DNA of 18,584 bases from an uncultured Alphaproteobacteria bacterium (GCA_937895955.1 CALAZI010000139.1:1-18584); one strand, 5' to 3'. Counted from the first letter of the stretch, positions 1 through 8,415 are shown. Notes: generated from the letters alone by a model not told the origin. Numbers and translations are program-made.

Positions 1-4
1 CGTC

Positions 5-919
5 CTAGTGTTCGGTGTTCGCCCAGATGGCGCGATAAGAGAAGAAAAGGATGAGCGTCAGGATCAGGAGATACCCCATCGTGACGACCCCGAGGCTTTT
101 TCTCTGCTCCATTTTCGGTTCGGACGCCCAGGTCAGGAATTCAACGACGTCCTTGGCGTATTGGTCGACGGTTTCCGGAACGTGATCGTCCGCATAATCG
201 ACAATGCCGTCAGCGAGCGGCGCCTTCATTGCGAGAACGCCGCCTTCCGGCACCTTGACGCCTTCGAGCGGATGACCTTCCTCGTCGCGATATTCGGGCT
301 TTAGAAGCTGCGACATGTCGCCGGCGAAATAAGGATTGTAATGCTGCGTCGGGCCGAGCTGCACGCTGATCGGCGCGTCCTCGTAGCCGGTCAAGAGGCT
401 GTAAATGTAATCCGGCCCGTGATGGCGCGCCTTGATGATGAGCGCGAGGTTCGGCGGGTAGGCGCCGCCATTTGCGGCCCGCGCCTGCTGCTGGTTGGCG
501 TAGGGCCCCGGGATCTTGTCCGAAGGCAGGCCCGGCCGTTTGAACATGTCGCCTGAATCATCCGGACCGTCGGTGATTTCATATTCGGCGGCGAGCGCCT
601 TGACGACCGGGTTCTCGCTCGGGTTCGAGCAGTTCGTCGTTTCGGGAACGCCGGCCGGACATTCGTCGAGATGGAACGGCCCGCCCTTCTCGCCGAAATT
701 GCGGAAGGAAAGCTGTTCGACGGCGTGGCAGCTCGCGCAGACAGTCCGGTAGACCTGAAAACCGCGCTGGACGGCTTCCTTGTCATAGGCTCCGAAAGGC
801 CCGTCGAAATGCCAGTGATTGTGCTTGTATTCGCGCGTTGCGCCGCCTGCGGCCTCGGCCGCGCCGGTCGCCGCAATCGCCGTCCCAAACGCGGCAAGGC
901 TGAAGAGGATCGTTTTCAT
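5..919 (-). CDS. petC: Cytochrome c1, heme subunit of the cytochrome bc1 complex
   Basis: Membrane-anchored c-type cytochrome that takes electrons from the Rieske protein and passes them to a soluble or membrane cytochrome c. The 304-residue product has an Ala-rich signal peptide (about 1-24), the heme-binding CASCH at 61-65, the likely axial Met231 in AMKAPL, the family block around DQYAKDVVEFL (252-262), and one C-terminal membrane helix (about 278-298) that anchors it facing the periplasm. It is longer than most alphaproteobacterial homologues. The extra length includes a Cys-containing loop (C87 and C97) and a stretch of about 25 residues before the Met ligand. The start is ATG with AGGAAAGG about 10 bases upstream. 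It is the last gene of petA-petB-petC, 23 bases after the petB stop. Identification is firm; the roles of the insertions are inference. Confidence 0.96.
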   Translation of the reverse strand: MKTILFSLAAFGTAIAATGAAEAAGGATREYKHNHWHFDGPFGAYDKEAVQRGFQVYRTVCASCHAVEQLSFRNFGEKGGPFHLDECPAGVPETTNCSNPSENPVVKALAAEYEITDGPDDSGDMFKRPGLPSDKIPGPYANQQQARAANGGAYPPNLALIIKARHHGPDYIYSLLTGYEDAPISVQLGPTQHYNPYFAGDMSQLLKPEYRDEEGHPLEGVKVPEGGVLAMKAPLADGIVDYADDHVPETVDQYAKDVVEFLTWASEPKMEQRKSLGVVTMGYLLILTLILFFSYRAIWANTEH

Positions 920-942
920 TCTCGTTGAACCTTTCCTCTCGC

Positions 943-2223
943 TTATTCCGCGGCCTGCGCGACCGGAGTCGCGGCGGGCTTATCGTTCTTAAGGACCGAA
1001 TCCGCGATCGATTTCGGCAAAGGCTTGGTTTTCTCAAACACCCCGAGCAGGGGCAGGATGATAAGGAAGAAGGCGAAGTAATACGCCGTGGCGATCTGCA
1101 TCCACATGACGACGGCGCCTTCCGGCTGCTGGCCGCCGAAATAGCCGAGCGCGAGGCACGCAATGACAAAAAGAACGAACCAGAGCTTCGCCACCGGGCG
1201 ATAGCGCATCGACCGCACCTTTGACGTGTCGAGCCAGGGCAGCACGAACAGCACCAGGATCGAGGCGAACATCGCGATGACGCCGCCGAGCTTCGACGTG
1301 ATCGGTCCGATGCTGAATGTGACCGATTTGAGGATCGCGTAGAACGGCAGGAAATACCATTCCGGCACGATATGCGGCGGCGTTACGAGCGGATCAGCCG
1401 GCTTGTAATTGTCCGGATGGCCGAGCCCGTTCGGATTGAAGAAAACAAACGCCGCAAAAAGCAGCAGGAAGACCGCGATCGCGAAGCCGTCCTTCACCGT
1501 GTAATAGGGATGGAACGGCACCGTGTCTTTCTTCACGTCTTTGACTTCAACGCCCGTCGGGTTGTTGTTGCCTGAGGTGTGGAACGCCCAGATGTGAATG
1601 GCGACGACGCCGAAAATCGCAAACGGCAGCAAATAGTGCAGCGAGAAGAAGCGATTGAGCGTGGCGTTGTCGACCGCCGGGCCGCCGAGCAGCAAGGTCT
1701 TGATCGGTTCGCCGATGATCGGGAATGCGGTGAAGAAATTGGTGATGACGGTCGCGCCCCAGAAGGACATCTGACCCCACGGCAGGACGTAGCCCATGAA
1801 CGCCGTCGCCATCATCAAAAGAAAGATGATCACGCCGAGGATCCACACCATTTCGCGCGGCTCTTTATAGGACCCGTAGTAAAGCCCGCGGAACATGTGG
1901 ATATAGACGGCGAGGAAGAACATCGACGCGCCGTTCGCGTGAACGTAGCGCATCAGCCAGCCGTAATTCACGTCGCGCATGATGTGCTCGACGCTGTCGA
2001 ACGCCATGTCCTTGTGCGGCGTATAGTGCATAGCGAGCACGACGCCGGTGATGATCTGGATGACGAGGCAGACAGCGAGGATCGCGCCGAAGGTCCACCA
2101 GTAATTGAGGTTTTTCGGCGTCGGGAAATCCATGAAATCCGCGCCGAAGCGTACGATCGGCAGGCGTCTGTCGAGCCAACGCTCAAAAGCGCTGCCGGGC
2201 TTGTAAGTCGAAGGATGGTTCAC
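943..2223 (-). CDS. petB: Cytochrome b, quinol-oxidising core of the bc1 complex
   Basis: Integral membrane subunit that carries hemes bL and bH and the Qo and Qi quinone sites. In the 426-residue product the four heme ligands are visible as two pairs spaced 14 apart: His95/His109 in helix B and His196/His210 in helix D. The Qo-site PEWY lies at 287-290 and WGATVITN at 155-162. At least eight hydrophobic segments are present, ending near residue 395 with a short polar, Ala/Pro-rich tail. Translation starts at GTG, supported by AGGAGA eight bases upstream and by the N-terminus matching the family (DRRLPIV before the first helix). The next Met (31) would cut into conserved sequence. The gap to petA is 12 bases, so the two are co-transcribed. 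Confidence 0.97.
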   Translation of the reverse strand: MNHPSTYKPGSAFERWLDRRLPIVRFGADFMDFPTPKNLNYWWTFGAILAVCLVIQIITGVVLAMHYTPHKDMAFDSVEHIMRDVNYGWLMRYVHANGASMFFLAVYIHMFRGLYYGSYKEPREMVWILGVIIFLLMMATAFMGYVLPWGQMSFWGATVITNFFTAFPIIGEPIKTLLLGGPAVDNATLNRFFSLHYLLPFAIFGVVAIHIWAFHTSGNNNPTGVEVKDVKKDTVPFHPYYTVKDGFAIAVFLLLFAAFVFFNPNGLGHPDNYKPADPLVTPPHIVPEWYFLPFYAILKSVTFSIGPITSKLGGVIAMFASILVLFVLPWLDTSKVRSMRYRPVAKLWFVLFVIACLALGYFGGQQPEGAVVMWMQIATAYYFAFFLIILPLLGVFEKTKPLPKSIADSVLKNDKPAATPVAQAAE

Positions 2224-2238
2224 CGGTCCTGTCTCCTA
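2224..2238 (-). promoter_or_regulatory. petB ribosome binding site overlapping the petA stop codon
   Basis: Read on the minus strand, the petA stop TAG (2238-2236) runs directly into AGGAGA (2237-2232), which sits eight bases before the GTG start of petB. The stop codon and Shine-Dalgarno sequence share bases, so ribosomes terminating on petA release exactly at the petB initiation site. This supports the GTG start and suggests coupled synthesis of the Rieske protein and cytochrome b. The overlap is seen directly; coupling is inferred. Confidence 0.7.
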
Positions 2239-2814
2239 GCCGATGCGGATCGTGGTGTCGGTTGTGAACTGATAGGCCGGAATCGGCAGGTTCTCAGGCG
2301 CCGGACCTTTCCGGATGCGGCCGGAATTGTCGTAGTGCGAGCCGTGGCAGGGGCAGAACCAGCCGCCGAAATCGCCGCGCACTTCGCCTTGCGAAGTGCC
2401 GAGCGGGACGCAGCCGAGATGGGTGCAGACGCCGACGACGACGATGTATTCAGGCTTGATGACGCGGTTGGCGTCTTCCGCGTCGGCGTCGCCGGCGACG
2501 TTGTCGTTGCGCGCATTCGCGTCTTTGAGCGCAGAGATCGGCGTCTCTTCGCTTTCCTTGATCTCGTCAGCCGTCCGGCGGCGAATGAAGACAGGCTTGC
2601 CCTGCCACATCACCTTGATCGCCTGACCGACTTCCAGCGCGGAAAGATCGACCTCCTTGGTCGACAGCGCGAGAACCGAGGCGTCGGGGTTCATCTGGTC
2701 GATCAGCGGAACGGCGACCCCGGCCGCGCCGACGACCGTCGCCGCCCCGGCGAGGATATGAATAAAGTCCCGGCGGGTCGGCTCCGCCTCATGTGTCGTG
2801 TCAGTCGCGCTCAT
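2236..2814 (-). CDS. petA: Rieske iron-sulfur protein of the bc1 complex
   Basis: Membrane-anchored 2Fe-2S protein that shuttles electrons from quinol at cytochrome b to cytochrome c1. The 192-residue product has a Tat-type N-terminus, RRDFI (14-18), followed by a hydrophobic segment (about 19-37) expected to remain as an uncleaved anchor. The cluster boxes are CTHLGC (130-135; C130 and H132 as ligands) and CPCHGS (154-159; C154 and H157 as ligands); C135 and C156 should form the conserved disulfide. I chose the ATG at 2814 because GAGGG lies four bases upstream and the Tat motif follows at the usual distance. The reading frame continues 52 codons further upstream, but that stretch has no family character. 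It is the first gene of the pet operon. Confidence 0.96.
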   Translation of the reverse strand: MSATDTTHEAEPTRRDFIHILAGAATVVGAAGVAVPLIDQMNPDASVLALSTKEVDLSALEVGQAIKVMWQGKPVFIRRRTADEIKESEETPISALKDANARNDNVAGDADAEDANRVIKPEYIVVVGVCTHLGCVPLGTSQGEVRGDFGGWFCPCHGSHYDNSGRIRKGPAPENLPIPAYQFTTDTTIRIG

Positions 2815-3019
2815 CGCCCTCTTCGATCCTTTTACGCCGCGGCGCCCGAAAACTTTGTGTGACCGGCCCGGAAAGCGGCCGAAACAGGTGAGATTTTGGG
2901 GCATCCCTCTGGCACGAGTTACTAGTGAAAGTCCAGCCGAACCTATAGTGCGGCCTAGCGTCGCGAGCATGCGAGCGCGGGGCTTGAAAAAAGAGCAGGA
3001 ATAAGGGGTTGATCGGGTT

Positions 3020-3490
3020 ATGCGCCTAGTCCTTTATCAGCCCGAAATCGCCGGGAACGCCGGCGCGGCGATTCGCGCCGCCGCCTGTTTCGGCGCCGGC
3101 GTCGAGATCGTCGAGCCCTGCGGGTTTCCGGCCGACGCCAAGAGCCTCCGGCGGGCCGCTCTCGATTACGGAGCCCTCGCCCCGCCGCATCTTCATCCTT
3201 CATGGGCTGCCTTTCTCGATAGCGAGACAAGGCGGTCAGGCCGGCTCATTCTTCTCTCCACCAAAGCTGAAACGTCGATCTGGGACTTCGCCTTTCGCCC
3301 GGGCGACATGGCGATGATCGGCACGGAAAGCGCCGGCGTGCCCGAAGATGTGCGCGCGGCGTGCGAGGCTGCGGTCAAAATCCCCCTCGCCCCCGGCGCG
3401 CGCTCGCTCAACGCCGCGGCGACGGGCGCCATTGCGCTCGCCGAGATGCGGCGGCAGTTGGGATGGAAGACGAAGGAGCCAATCGCATGA
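3020..3490 (+). CDS. trmL: tRNA (cytidine/uridine-34-2'-O)-methyltransferase, SPOUT family
   Basis: Small SAM-dependent enzyme that 2'-O-methylates the wobble nucleotide of certain leucine tRNAs. The 156-residue length matches the family. Its three SPOUT blocks are present: PEIAGNAGAAIR (8-19), GTESAGVP (101-108), and IPL through RSLNAAATGAIALAE (121-142), which together form the trefoil knot binding SAM. The start ATG is the first in frame; the Shine-Dalgarno match is modest (AAGGGG about 12 bases upstream). The gene diverges from petA across 205 bases and its stop overlaps the hemF start (ATGA). The exact target nucleotide is inferred from the family. Confidence 0.9.
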   Translation: MRLVLYQPEIAGNAGAAIRAAACFGAGVEIVEPCGFPADAKSLRRAALDYGALAPPHLHPSWAAFLDSETRRSGRLILLSTKAETSIWDFAFRPGDMAMIGTESAGVPEDVRAACEAAVKIPLAPGARSLNAAATGAIALAEMRRQLGWKTKEPIA

Positions 3491-4362
3491 TCGATATTGA
3501 AAGGCGCAAGGAGACCGCCAGCGTCTGGTTCCGCGACTTGCAGTCGCTGCTTATTGGAGCCTTCGAGAAACTCGAAGACGAAGCCGGCCCGCTATACGCG
3601 GATTGGAAGCCCGGGCGGTTTGAAAAGAAGCCATGGAAACGAGGCGATGGGGCTTCCGATCAGGGCGGCGGGACGATGGCGCTGATGAAGGGCCGCGTCT
3701 TTGAAAAAGTCGGCGTTCACTTCTCAGAAGTTCACGGCGAGTTTTCCGAGGAGTTTCGCAAGCAGATACCGGGCGCGGAAGACGATCCGCGCTTCTGGGC
3801 GTGCGGCGTTTCGTTGATCGCGCATACGCGCAACCCGCACGCGCCGGCGGCGCATATGAACACGCGCATGATCGTCACGACAAAACAATGGTTCGGCGGC
3901 GGCGGCGATCTCAACCCGATGCTCGACCGCTATCGGACCGAAACTCACGAGGACACGCGCACCTTTCACGCCGCAATGAAAGCCGCCTGCGATCCTTACG
4001 ATCCTGAATGGCATCCGAAATACAAGAAATGGTGCGATGAATATTTCCACCTGCCGCACCGCAAGGAGCCTCGCGGCGTCGGCGGCATTTTCTACGACCG
4101 GCATAATTCAGGCGACTGGAACAAGGACTTCGCCTTCACGCAAGACGTCGGCAAGGCGTTTCTCGACATCTATCCGAAACTCGTCGCGCGGCGGATGGAT
4201 ACGCCATGGACCGAGGACGATCGCGAGGAGCAGTATTTCCGCCGCGGCCGATACGCGGAATACAATCTGCTCTATGATCGCGGCACGGTCTTCGGCCTAA
4301 AAACCGGCGGCAATGTCGAGGCGATCCTCTCCTCCCTGCCGCCATTGGCGAAATGGCCTTAA
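3487..4362 (+). CDS. hemF: Oxygen-dependent coproporphyrinogen III oxidase
   Basis: Catalyses aerobic oxidative decarboxylation of coproporphyrinogen III to protoporphyrinogen IX in heme synthesis, in the cytosol. The 291-residue product is near full family length. Signature blocks include NPHAPAAHMN (116-125), WFGGGGDL (135-142), GVGGIFYD (197-204) and the C-terminal signature from RGRYAEYN (253-260) through LLYDRGTVFGLKTGG (261-275), then EAILSSLPP. The start at 3487 is chosen because ATGA overlaps the trmL stop. The frame continues upstream inside trmL, but that stretch has no family similarity. Co-translation with trmL is likely. Heme supply fits the adjacent bc1 operon functionally, although the two are divergent. 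Confidence 0.95.
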   Translation: MIDIERRKETASVWFRDLQSLLIGAFEKLEDEAGPLYADWKPGRFEKKPWKRGDGASDQGGGTMALMKGRVFEKVGVHFSEVHGEFSEEFRKQIPGAEDDPRFWACGVSLIAHTRNPHAPAAHMNTRMIVTTKQWFGGGGDLNPMLDRYRTETHEDTRTFHAAMKAACDPYDPEWHPKYKKWCDEYFHLPHRKEPRGVGGIFYDRHNSGDWNKDFAFTQDVGKAFLDIYPKLVARRMDTPWTEDDREEQYFRRGRYAEYNLLYDRGTVFGLKTGGNVEAILSSLPPLAKWP

Positions 4363-4426
4363 GAGCTGGCGTGAAGCCATTCCGCATGACAGGATGCCTC
4401 TCGCATTCATTCAAATGGGGGATCAT

Positions 4427-5194
4427 ATGAAACGCATATTTGCGATCACGGGGACGGCGACGCCTCTTGGCGGCTGTTTGCCTGATAATGAACCGCAATT
4501 GATTGTAGTCGATGGCGAAGGCGTCGTGTTGGCGGAACCAGACGTGTTCAATATTCGGGTGCAGCTGCACGCCTCCGGCAAAGACGCGCCGCAGGCGACA
4601 TCGGCAATCTCTGAAAAGATCTTACAAATCACCTAGGCGCTTCCGCGACTCGAAGGCCTGACAGCGATCAATATAAGCAGCGAGAATATTGCGCTTGCGC
4701 CCCTTCTTGAATCTGAATGCGTGAAAAGCGCACCCTATAGCCAGCAAGACTCTTGCCCTATCATAGCACGAACCGGAAACGTGGTCCTTAGGATTTCCGG
4801 ATCGCCGGCAACCGTCGCCGGCGACGCCGCTTCCTTGTTGAGTGAAATCGGCGCCTTTGAGGTTAGTGTCACGGGTTTTGAAGTCTCCGACATGAGTAAG
4901 CACAAATCCGACGCCACGGCATCGGCGCTAGCCGATGCGAAAGCGAAGGCGAAACGCATTGCGGACGCTATGGGCGTGGAATTGGGCGAGCCATATCGCG
5001 TGCAATACGGCGAAGGCCTGCGCGATAATTTCAGGTATGATGAAGAAAGCCGCGCTTACGCCTTGACGGTTAGCGCTCCGCGTGCCGTGCAAGATCGAAT
5101 AACGCCGAAAGTCGGCCTCTCGATCAGCACTCAACCGATTGACGTTCGCGAAAAAGTAACCGCGGCGTTTATCATCAACAAGCCAACGCCCTAA
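4427..5194 (+). pseudogene. SIMPL-domain (YggE/BP26-like) lipoprotein gene interrupted by an in-frame amber codon
   Basis: The ATG at 4427 follows GGGGGA five bases upstream and encodes a short lipoprotein-like N-terminus ending in LGGC (Cys17). A periplasmic SIMPL (DUF541)-type domain follows. At codon 70 (4634-4636) a TAG interrupts the frame, yet the same frame stays open for a further 185 codons to TAA at 5192-5194. The continuation has family character: INISSENIAL directly after the stop, then ASALADAKAKAKRIADAMGV with ELGEPYRVQYGEG, and a C-terminal beta-strand segment. Without the TAG the product would be about 255 residues, a normal family length. No frameshift is needed. Either it is a recent nonsense mutation, a sequencing error, or the stop is read through. 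A GTG at 4721 could start a 157-residue C-terminal fragment, but it lacks a clear Shine-Dalgarno. GC here is about 50-53% by hand count, below the neighbours. Confidence 0.75.
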
Positions 5195-6234
5195 CCACCC
5201 ATCCTGTATCCGGGCGTCGATTCCGAAATCGCTTTTTCCTCGGCGTTCATGTCCGCTTCGATGTCGCCGAAGAGCGGCGTTGAAAGATAACGCTCGCCGG
5301 TGTCGGGCAGCATGGCGAGGATTTTCGCGCCTTTCGCTGCCGTTTTCGCGACTTCCAGCGCCGTCGCGAAAGTCGCGCCTGAAGAAATGCCGACGAAAAT
5401 TCCTTCCTTTTGCGCGAGGTCCTTCGCGCATTTCATCGCGTCAGGACCCGCGACCTTCAGCACCTTGTCGATATAGCGTTCGTCGATTGCATCCTGCGTG
5501 ATTTGCGGAATGAAATCCGGCGTCCAGCCCTGCACCGGATGCGGCGACCAGGCGGGATGGCTTGCCGCCGCCGAGCCGTCCGACTGACGCTGTTGCTTAT
5601 CGCCGCTTGAAATCAGCGCGGCGACATCCGGCTCGCTGACGATGATTTTCGTCTTCGGGCTTTCCTTGCGCAACACGCGCGCGACGCCGGTCAGCGTGCC
5701 GCCGGTGCCGTAACCGGTCACCCAGTAATCGAGGCCGTCCCTGAAATCCTCCAAGATCTCGCGCGCCGTCGTTCTTGAATGGACGTCCGGATTGGATTCG
5801 TTCTCAAACTGCCGCGTCATGAACCAGCCGTTCTTTTCGGCAAGTTCCTTCGCTTTCGCCACCATGCCGGTGCCGCGCTCTTTCGCCGGCGTCAGCACGA
5901 CCTTGGCGCCGAGAAAGCGCATCAGCTTGCGGCGTTCGACAGAGAAACTGTCGGCCATCGTGATGACCAGCGGATAACCCTTCGCCGCGCAGACCATGGC
6001 GAGTCCGATGCCGGTATTGCCGCTGGTCGCCTCAACGATCGTTTGTCCCGGTTTCAGGGCGCCCGATTTTTCAGCGTCTTCGATGACGCCGAGCGCCAGG
6101 CGGTCCTTCACCGATCCCAGCGGATTGAACGCTTCAACTTTAACATAGAGGTCCACGCCTTGCGGCGCGAGTTTGTTGATCCGTATGACGGGCGTCCGAC
6201 CAACGGTTCCGAGAATTGAGTCGTATTTTGCCAT
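5191..6234 (-). CDS. cysK: Cysteine synthase (O-acetylserine sulfhydrylase), PLP fold type II
   Basis: Makes cysteine from O-acetylserine and sulfide in the cytosol. The 347-residue product shows the PLP lysine K43 in GSVKDR, the substrate loop SGNTG (71-75), the phosphate-cupping GTGGT (176-180), and SSGAT near 289. It is some 30 residues longer than the E. coli enzyme, largely through an insert around 210-240 (KQQRQSDG, HPAWSPHPVQG). I recall a comparable insert in other alphaproteobacterial CysK proteins, so this is probably a lineage trait. ATG is preceded by GGAGAG. The stop overlaps the stop of the convergent SIMPL gene. O-acetylserine specificity is inferred; cystathionine beta-synthase activity is less likely because no C-terminal CBS pair is present. 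Confidence 0.92.
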   Translation of the reverse strand: MAKYDSILGTVGRTPVIRINKLAPQGVDLYVKVEAFNPLGSVKDRLALGVIEDAEKSGALKPGQTIVEATSGNTGIGLAMVCAAKGYPLVITMADSFSVERRKLMRFLGAKVVLTPAKERGTGMVAKAKELAEKNGWFMTRQFENESNPDVHSRTTAREILEDFRDGLDYWVTGYGTGGTLTGVARVLRKESPKTKIIVSEPDVAALISSGDKQQRQSDGSAAASHPAWSPHPVQGWTPDFIPQITQDAIDERYIDKVLKVAGPDAMKCAKDLAQKEGIFVGISSGATFATALEVAKTAAKGAKILAMLPDTGERYLSTPLFGDIEADMNAEEKAISESTPGYRMGG

Positions 6235-6398
6235 GCGTCTCTCCAGTCAGGCGGCTGGGAAATTTCGTCCCTTGCCTCGGCCCGGTCAACCGGCGTCAGC
6301 ATAAAAGCCCGATTGCGCCTGGAGCCCGCTTTCGCGGCTTGCGTCGAAATTGCTGCGGGCATAGGGATTTGCGCGAAGCGCACTAACGTTGAGGAACG

Positions 6399-7331
6399 AT
6401 GACTCATTCAACGCACGCCTATGAAATCGACCCACGCAACGACAAGATCCTTATTGACGTCAATGGAGAATTGTTCCCGCGCGGCGAAGCGAAGGTCTCG
6501 GTCTTCGATTCGGGTTTCGTTCTCGGCGACGGCGTATGGGAAGGCTTGCGCGTTCACCCAGGACCGGACGGCAAGGGAGTCATCGCCTTTCTCGACCGGC
6601 ATCTGAAGCGCCTTTGGGACGGCGCGAAAACGCTCGACTTCGACATGGGCCTTACGAAAGAAGCGCTCAAGAAGCGCCTCTACGACTGTCTCGACGCGAA
6701 TGACGGTCGCGAGGGCGTGCATATCCGCCTGATGGTGTCGCGCGGCGTCAAGTCGACGCCCTATCAGGACCCGCGCGCGACGATCACGCCGCCGACAATG
6801 GTCATCATACCCGAATTCAAGCGCCCGCTCGCCGAGACGGCGACAAAAGGCAAGCGCCTTTTCACCGTTCACGTGCGGCGCGGCTATCCGGACGTACAGG
6901 ACCAGAAGCTTAATTCGCATTCTAAACTCAACTGCATCATGGCGTGCATTCAGGCGGCGAAAGCCGGCGCCGATGAAGCATTGATGCTCGATCCGCATGG
7001 CTTTGTCGCGACCTGCAATTCGACGCATTTTTTCATTGTGAGGAACGGCGAACTCTGGACGTCATCGGGCGATTATTGTCTCGGCGGGATCACGCGCGCG
7101 ATCGTGCTTGAACTGGCGCGCGCCAACGGCATCGCCGCCCGCGAGAGGAACTTTTCCCTGCACGACGTCTATGGGGCCGAAGAAGCCTTCGTCACCGGCA
7201 CCTTCGCCGGCGTGACCCCGGTTTCTGAAATTGACGGGCGTAAGATCAGCGACGGACGCGGACCAATGGTCGAGCGCCTGCAGGCCTTATACGGAGCGCG
7301 CGTCGCCGAAGAGGCCCGGAAAGGCCGTTGA
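6399..7331 (+). CDS. Class IV PLP-dependent aminotransferase (branched-chain/D-amino-acid type)
   Basis: Fold type IV transaminase of 310 residues. Visible blocks are AKVSVFDSGFVLGDGVWEGL (31-50), the probable PLP lysine K170 in QDQKLNSHS, DEALMLD (192-198) with the conserved Glu193, GGITRAIVLELA (229-240) and TGTFAGVTPV (266-275). Members of this fold transaminate branched-chain or D-amino acids, or act as aminodeoxychorismate lyases; the sequence does not settle the substrate. From memory it resembles the C-terminal half of plant branched-chain-aminotransferase-like proteins, whose N-terminal half resembles the product at 9581-10300. ATG has GAGGAACG immediately upstream. It diverges from cysK across 164 bases, so it likely has its own promoter. 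Confidence 0.88.
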   Translation: MTHSTHAYEIDPRNDKILIDVNGELFPRGEAKVSVFDSGFVLGDGVWEGLRVHPGPDGKGVIAFLDRHLKRLWDGAKTLDFDMGLTKEALKKRLYDCLDANDGREGVHIRLMVSRGVKSTPYQDPRATITPPTMVIIPEFKRPLAETATKGKRLFTVHVRRGYPDVQDQKLNSHSKLNCIMACIQAAKAGADEALMLDPHGFVATCNSTHFFIVRNGELWTSSGDYCLGGITRAIVLELARANGIAARERNFSLHDVYGAEEAFVTGTFAGVTPVSEIDGRKISDGRGPMVERLQALYGARVAEEARKGR

Positions 7332-7407
7332 TCCGCATGGCGGCGCCCGGTACTCTGCGAACTGACGGGGGCGCTCAATTCCACAAACTCGGGAAAGGGG
7401 CGCAGGA

Positions 7408-8322
7408 ATGAGAATGGCAGGTCTGGCGGCGCTATTCGCCGCCGCAACATGCGGGTGCGCAACAGAACTTGCGACGACGAACGCCGACGAAGCGACGCCT
7501 TCAAAATACGCCGACATGTTCGCCGTCTGGTCGCCTGACGGCGAGCGGATCGCTTTCGTTTCGGACCGAACCGGCGATCCGGAGATTTATACGGCGAGAC
7601 GGGACGGATCGCAGCTGAAGCGCCTTACCGACGTCCCTGGCCGCGACGCGCACCCCTATTGGTTTCCGGACGGCGAGCGGATCGCATTCCAGTCGCCGCG
7701 CAATGGCGGCGACGTTCGACTGTTCGTTATGAGCGCTGACGGTTCGGATCAACGCGAGCTCGCCGCGACCAAAGGGTTTTGCGGCGTGCCGACGGTTTCT
7801 CCGGACGGCGCGAAAATCGCCTTCATGTGCAGCGACTCTGCAGAAGAGCCGGGCGAGGCTGCGGCGCCGTGGCGAATTTTCCTGATGGACTCGGACGGCG
7901 CGGGACTTCGCCGCATTACGGATGGGCCGGGCAACGATCAGGTGGCGAACTGGTCGCCGGACGGCCGCACACTCGTTTTCTGGTCGAACCGCAGCGGAGT
8001 TGATCAGATCTATGCGCTCGACCTCGCCTCCATGCGAATTGCGCAGCTGACGGAAGGCGCCGCGCAGAACAGGGGCGCGGCCTATGCGCCTGACGGAAAG
8101 CGCATCTATTTCATCACCGACCGGCACGGCGGATGGGCGCTCTATTCGATGGGACCGCGGGGCGAGGATCAACGCCGCATCGCTGCGCTGGGGACCGAAT
8201 ACGGCATACCCTATGTGAACCGGGACGGCGCCGACGCCCTGTTTCTTGAACTCACCGAAGAAGGCCCGCGCATCGCCCTGATCGAACTCGAAACAGGCAA
8301 GGCGAGCTCGATCGTCTTCTAG
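7408..8322 (+). CDS. TolB/PD40-type beta-propeller protein, probably exported
   Basis: A 304-residue protein made mostly of PD40 repeats, with SPDG or a variant marking each blade: about residues 42-45, 86-89 (FPDG), 131-134, 183-186 and 227-230 (APDG). Several are followed by RIAF-type strands and DGS turns. This gives five clear blades, with a sixth likely at the C-terminus. The N-terminus is short and hydrophobic (MAGLAALFAAATCGC), with Cys15 and Cys17 as possible but imperfect lipobox cysteines, so export to the periplasm is likely. It lacks the N-terminal domain of TolB and has no tol or pal neighbours, so it is probably not the Tol-system TolB. Start: ATG at 7408, with AAAGGGG seven bases upstream. 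The ligand is unknown. Confidence 0.8.
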   Translation: MRMAGLAALFAAATCGCATELATTNADEATPSKYADMFAVWSPDGERIAFVSDRTGDPEIYTARRDGSQLKRLTDVPGRDAHPYWFPDGERIAFQSPRNGGDVRLFVMSADGSDQRELAATKGFCGVPTVSPDGAKIAFMCSDSAEEPGEAAAPWRIFLMDSDGAGLRRITDGPGNDQVANWSPDGRTLVFWSNRSGVDQIYALDLASMRIAQLTEGAAQNRGAAYAPDGKRIYFITDRHGGWALYSMGPRGEDQRRIAALGTEYGIPYVNRDGADALFLELTEEGPRIALIELETGKASSIVF

Positions 8323-8415
8323 CGCACAACGGCGCTCACGCCGCAGCGTTGATCGGTCGGCCTTAATCGCATTACAAAGCGCTCGTTCCGCCCTACGCTG
8401 AAGGGACGCCTGAAA

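Noticed and set aside
1579..2862. Long plus-strand open frame opposite petB and petA
   Set aside because: It is fully antisense to two unmistakable bc1 genes, its product is very rich in Arg, Asp, Glu and His without domain motifs, and such frames are common in GC-rich DNA.
2815..2970. N-terminal extension of the Rieske protein by 52 codons
   Set aside because: It would bury the Tat motif far from the N-terminus, has basic low-information sequence, and a good ribosome binding site sits just before the ATG at 2814.
6330..6375. Possible promoter TTGCGT with TAGGGA 17 bases downstream, before the class IV aminotransferase
   Set aside because: The -10 match is poor and such matches are frequent by chance; not supportable without transcript data.
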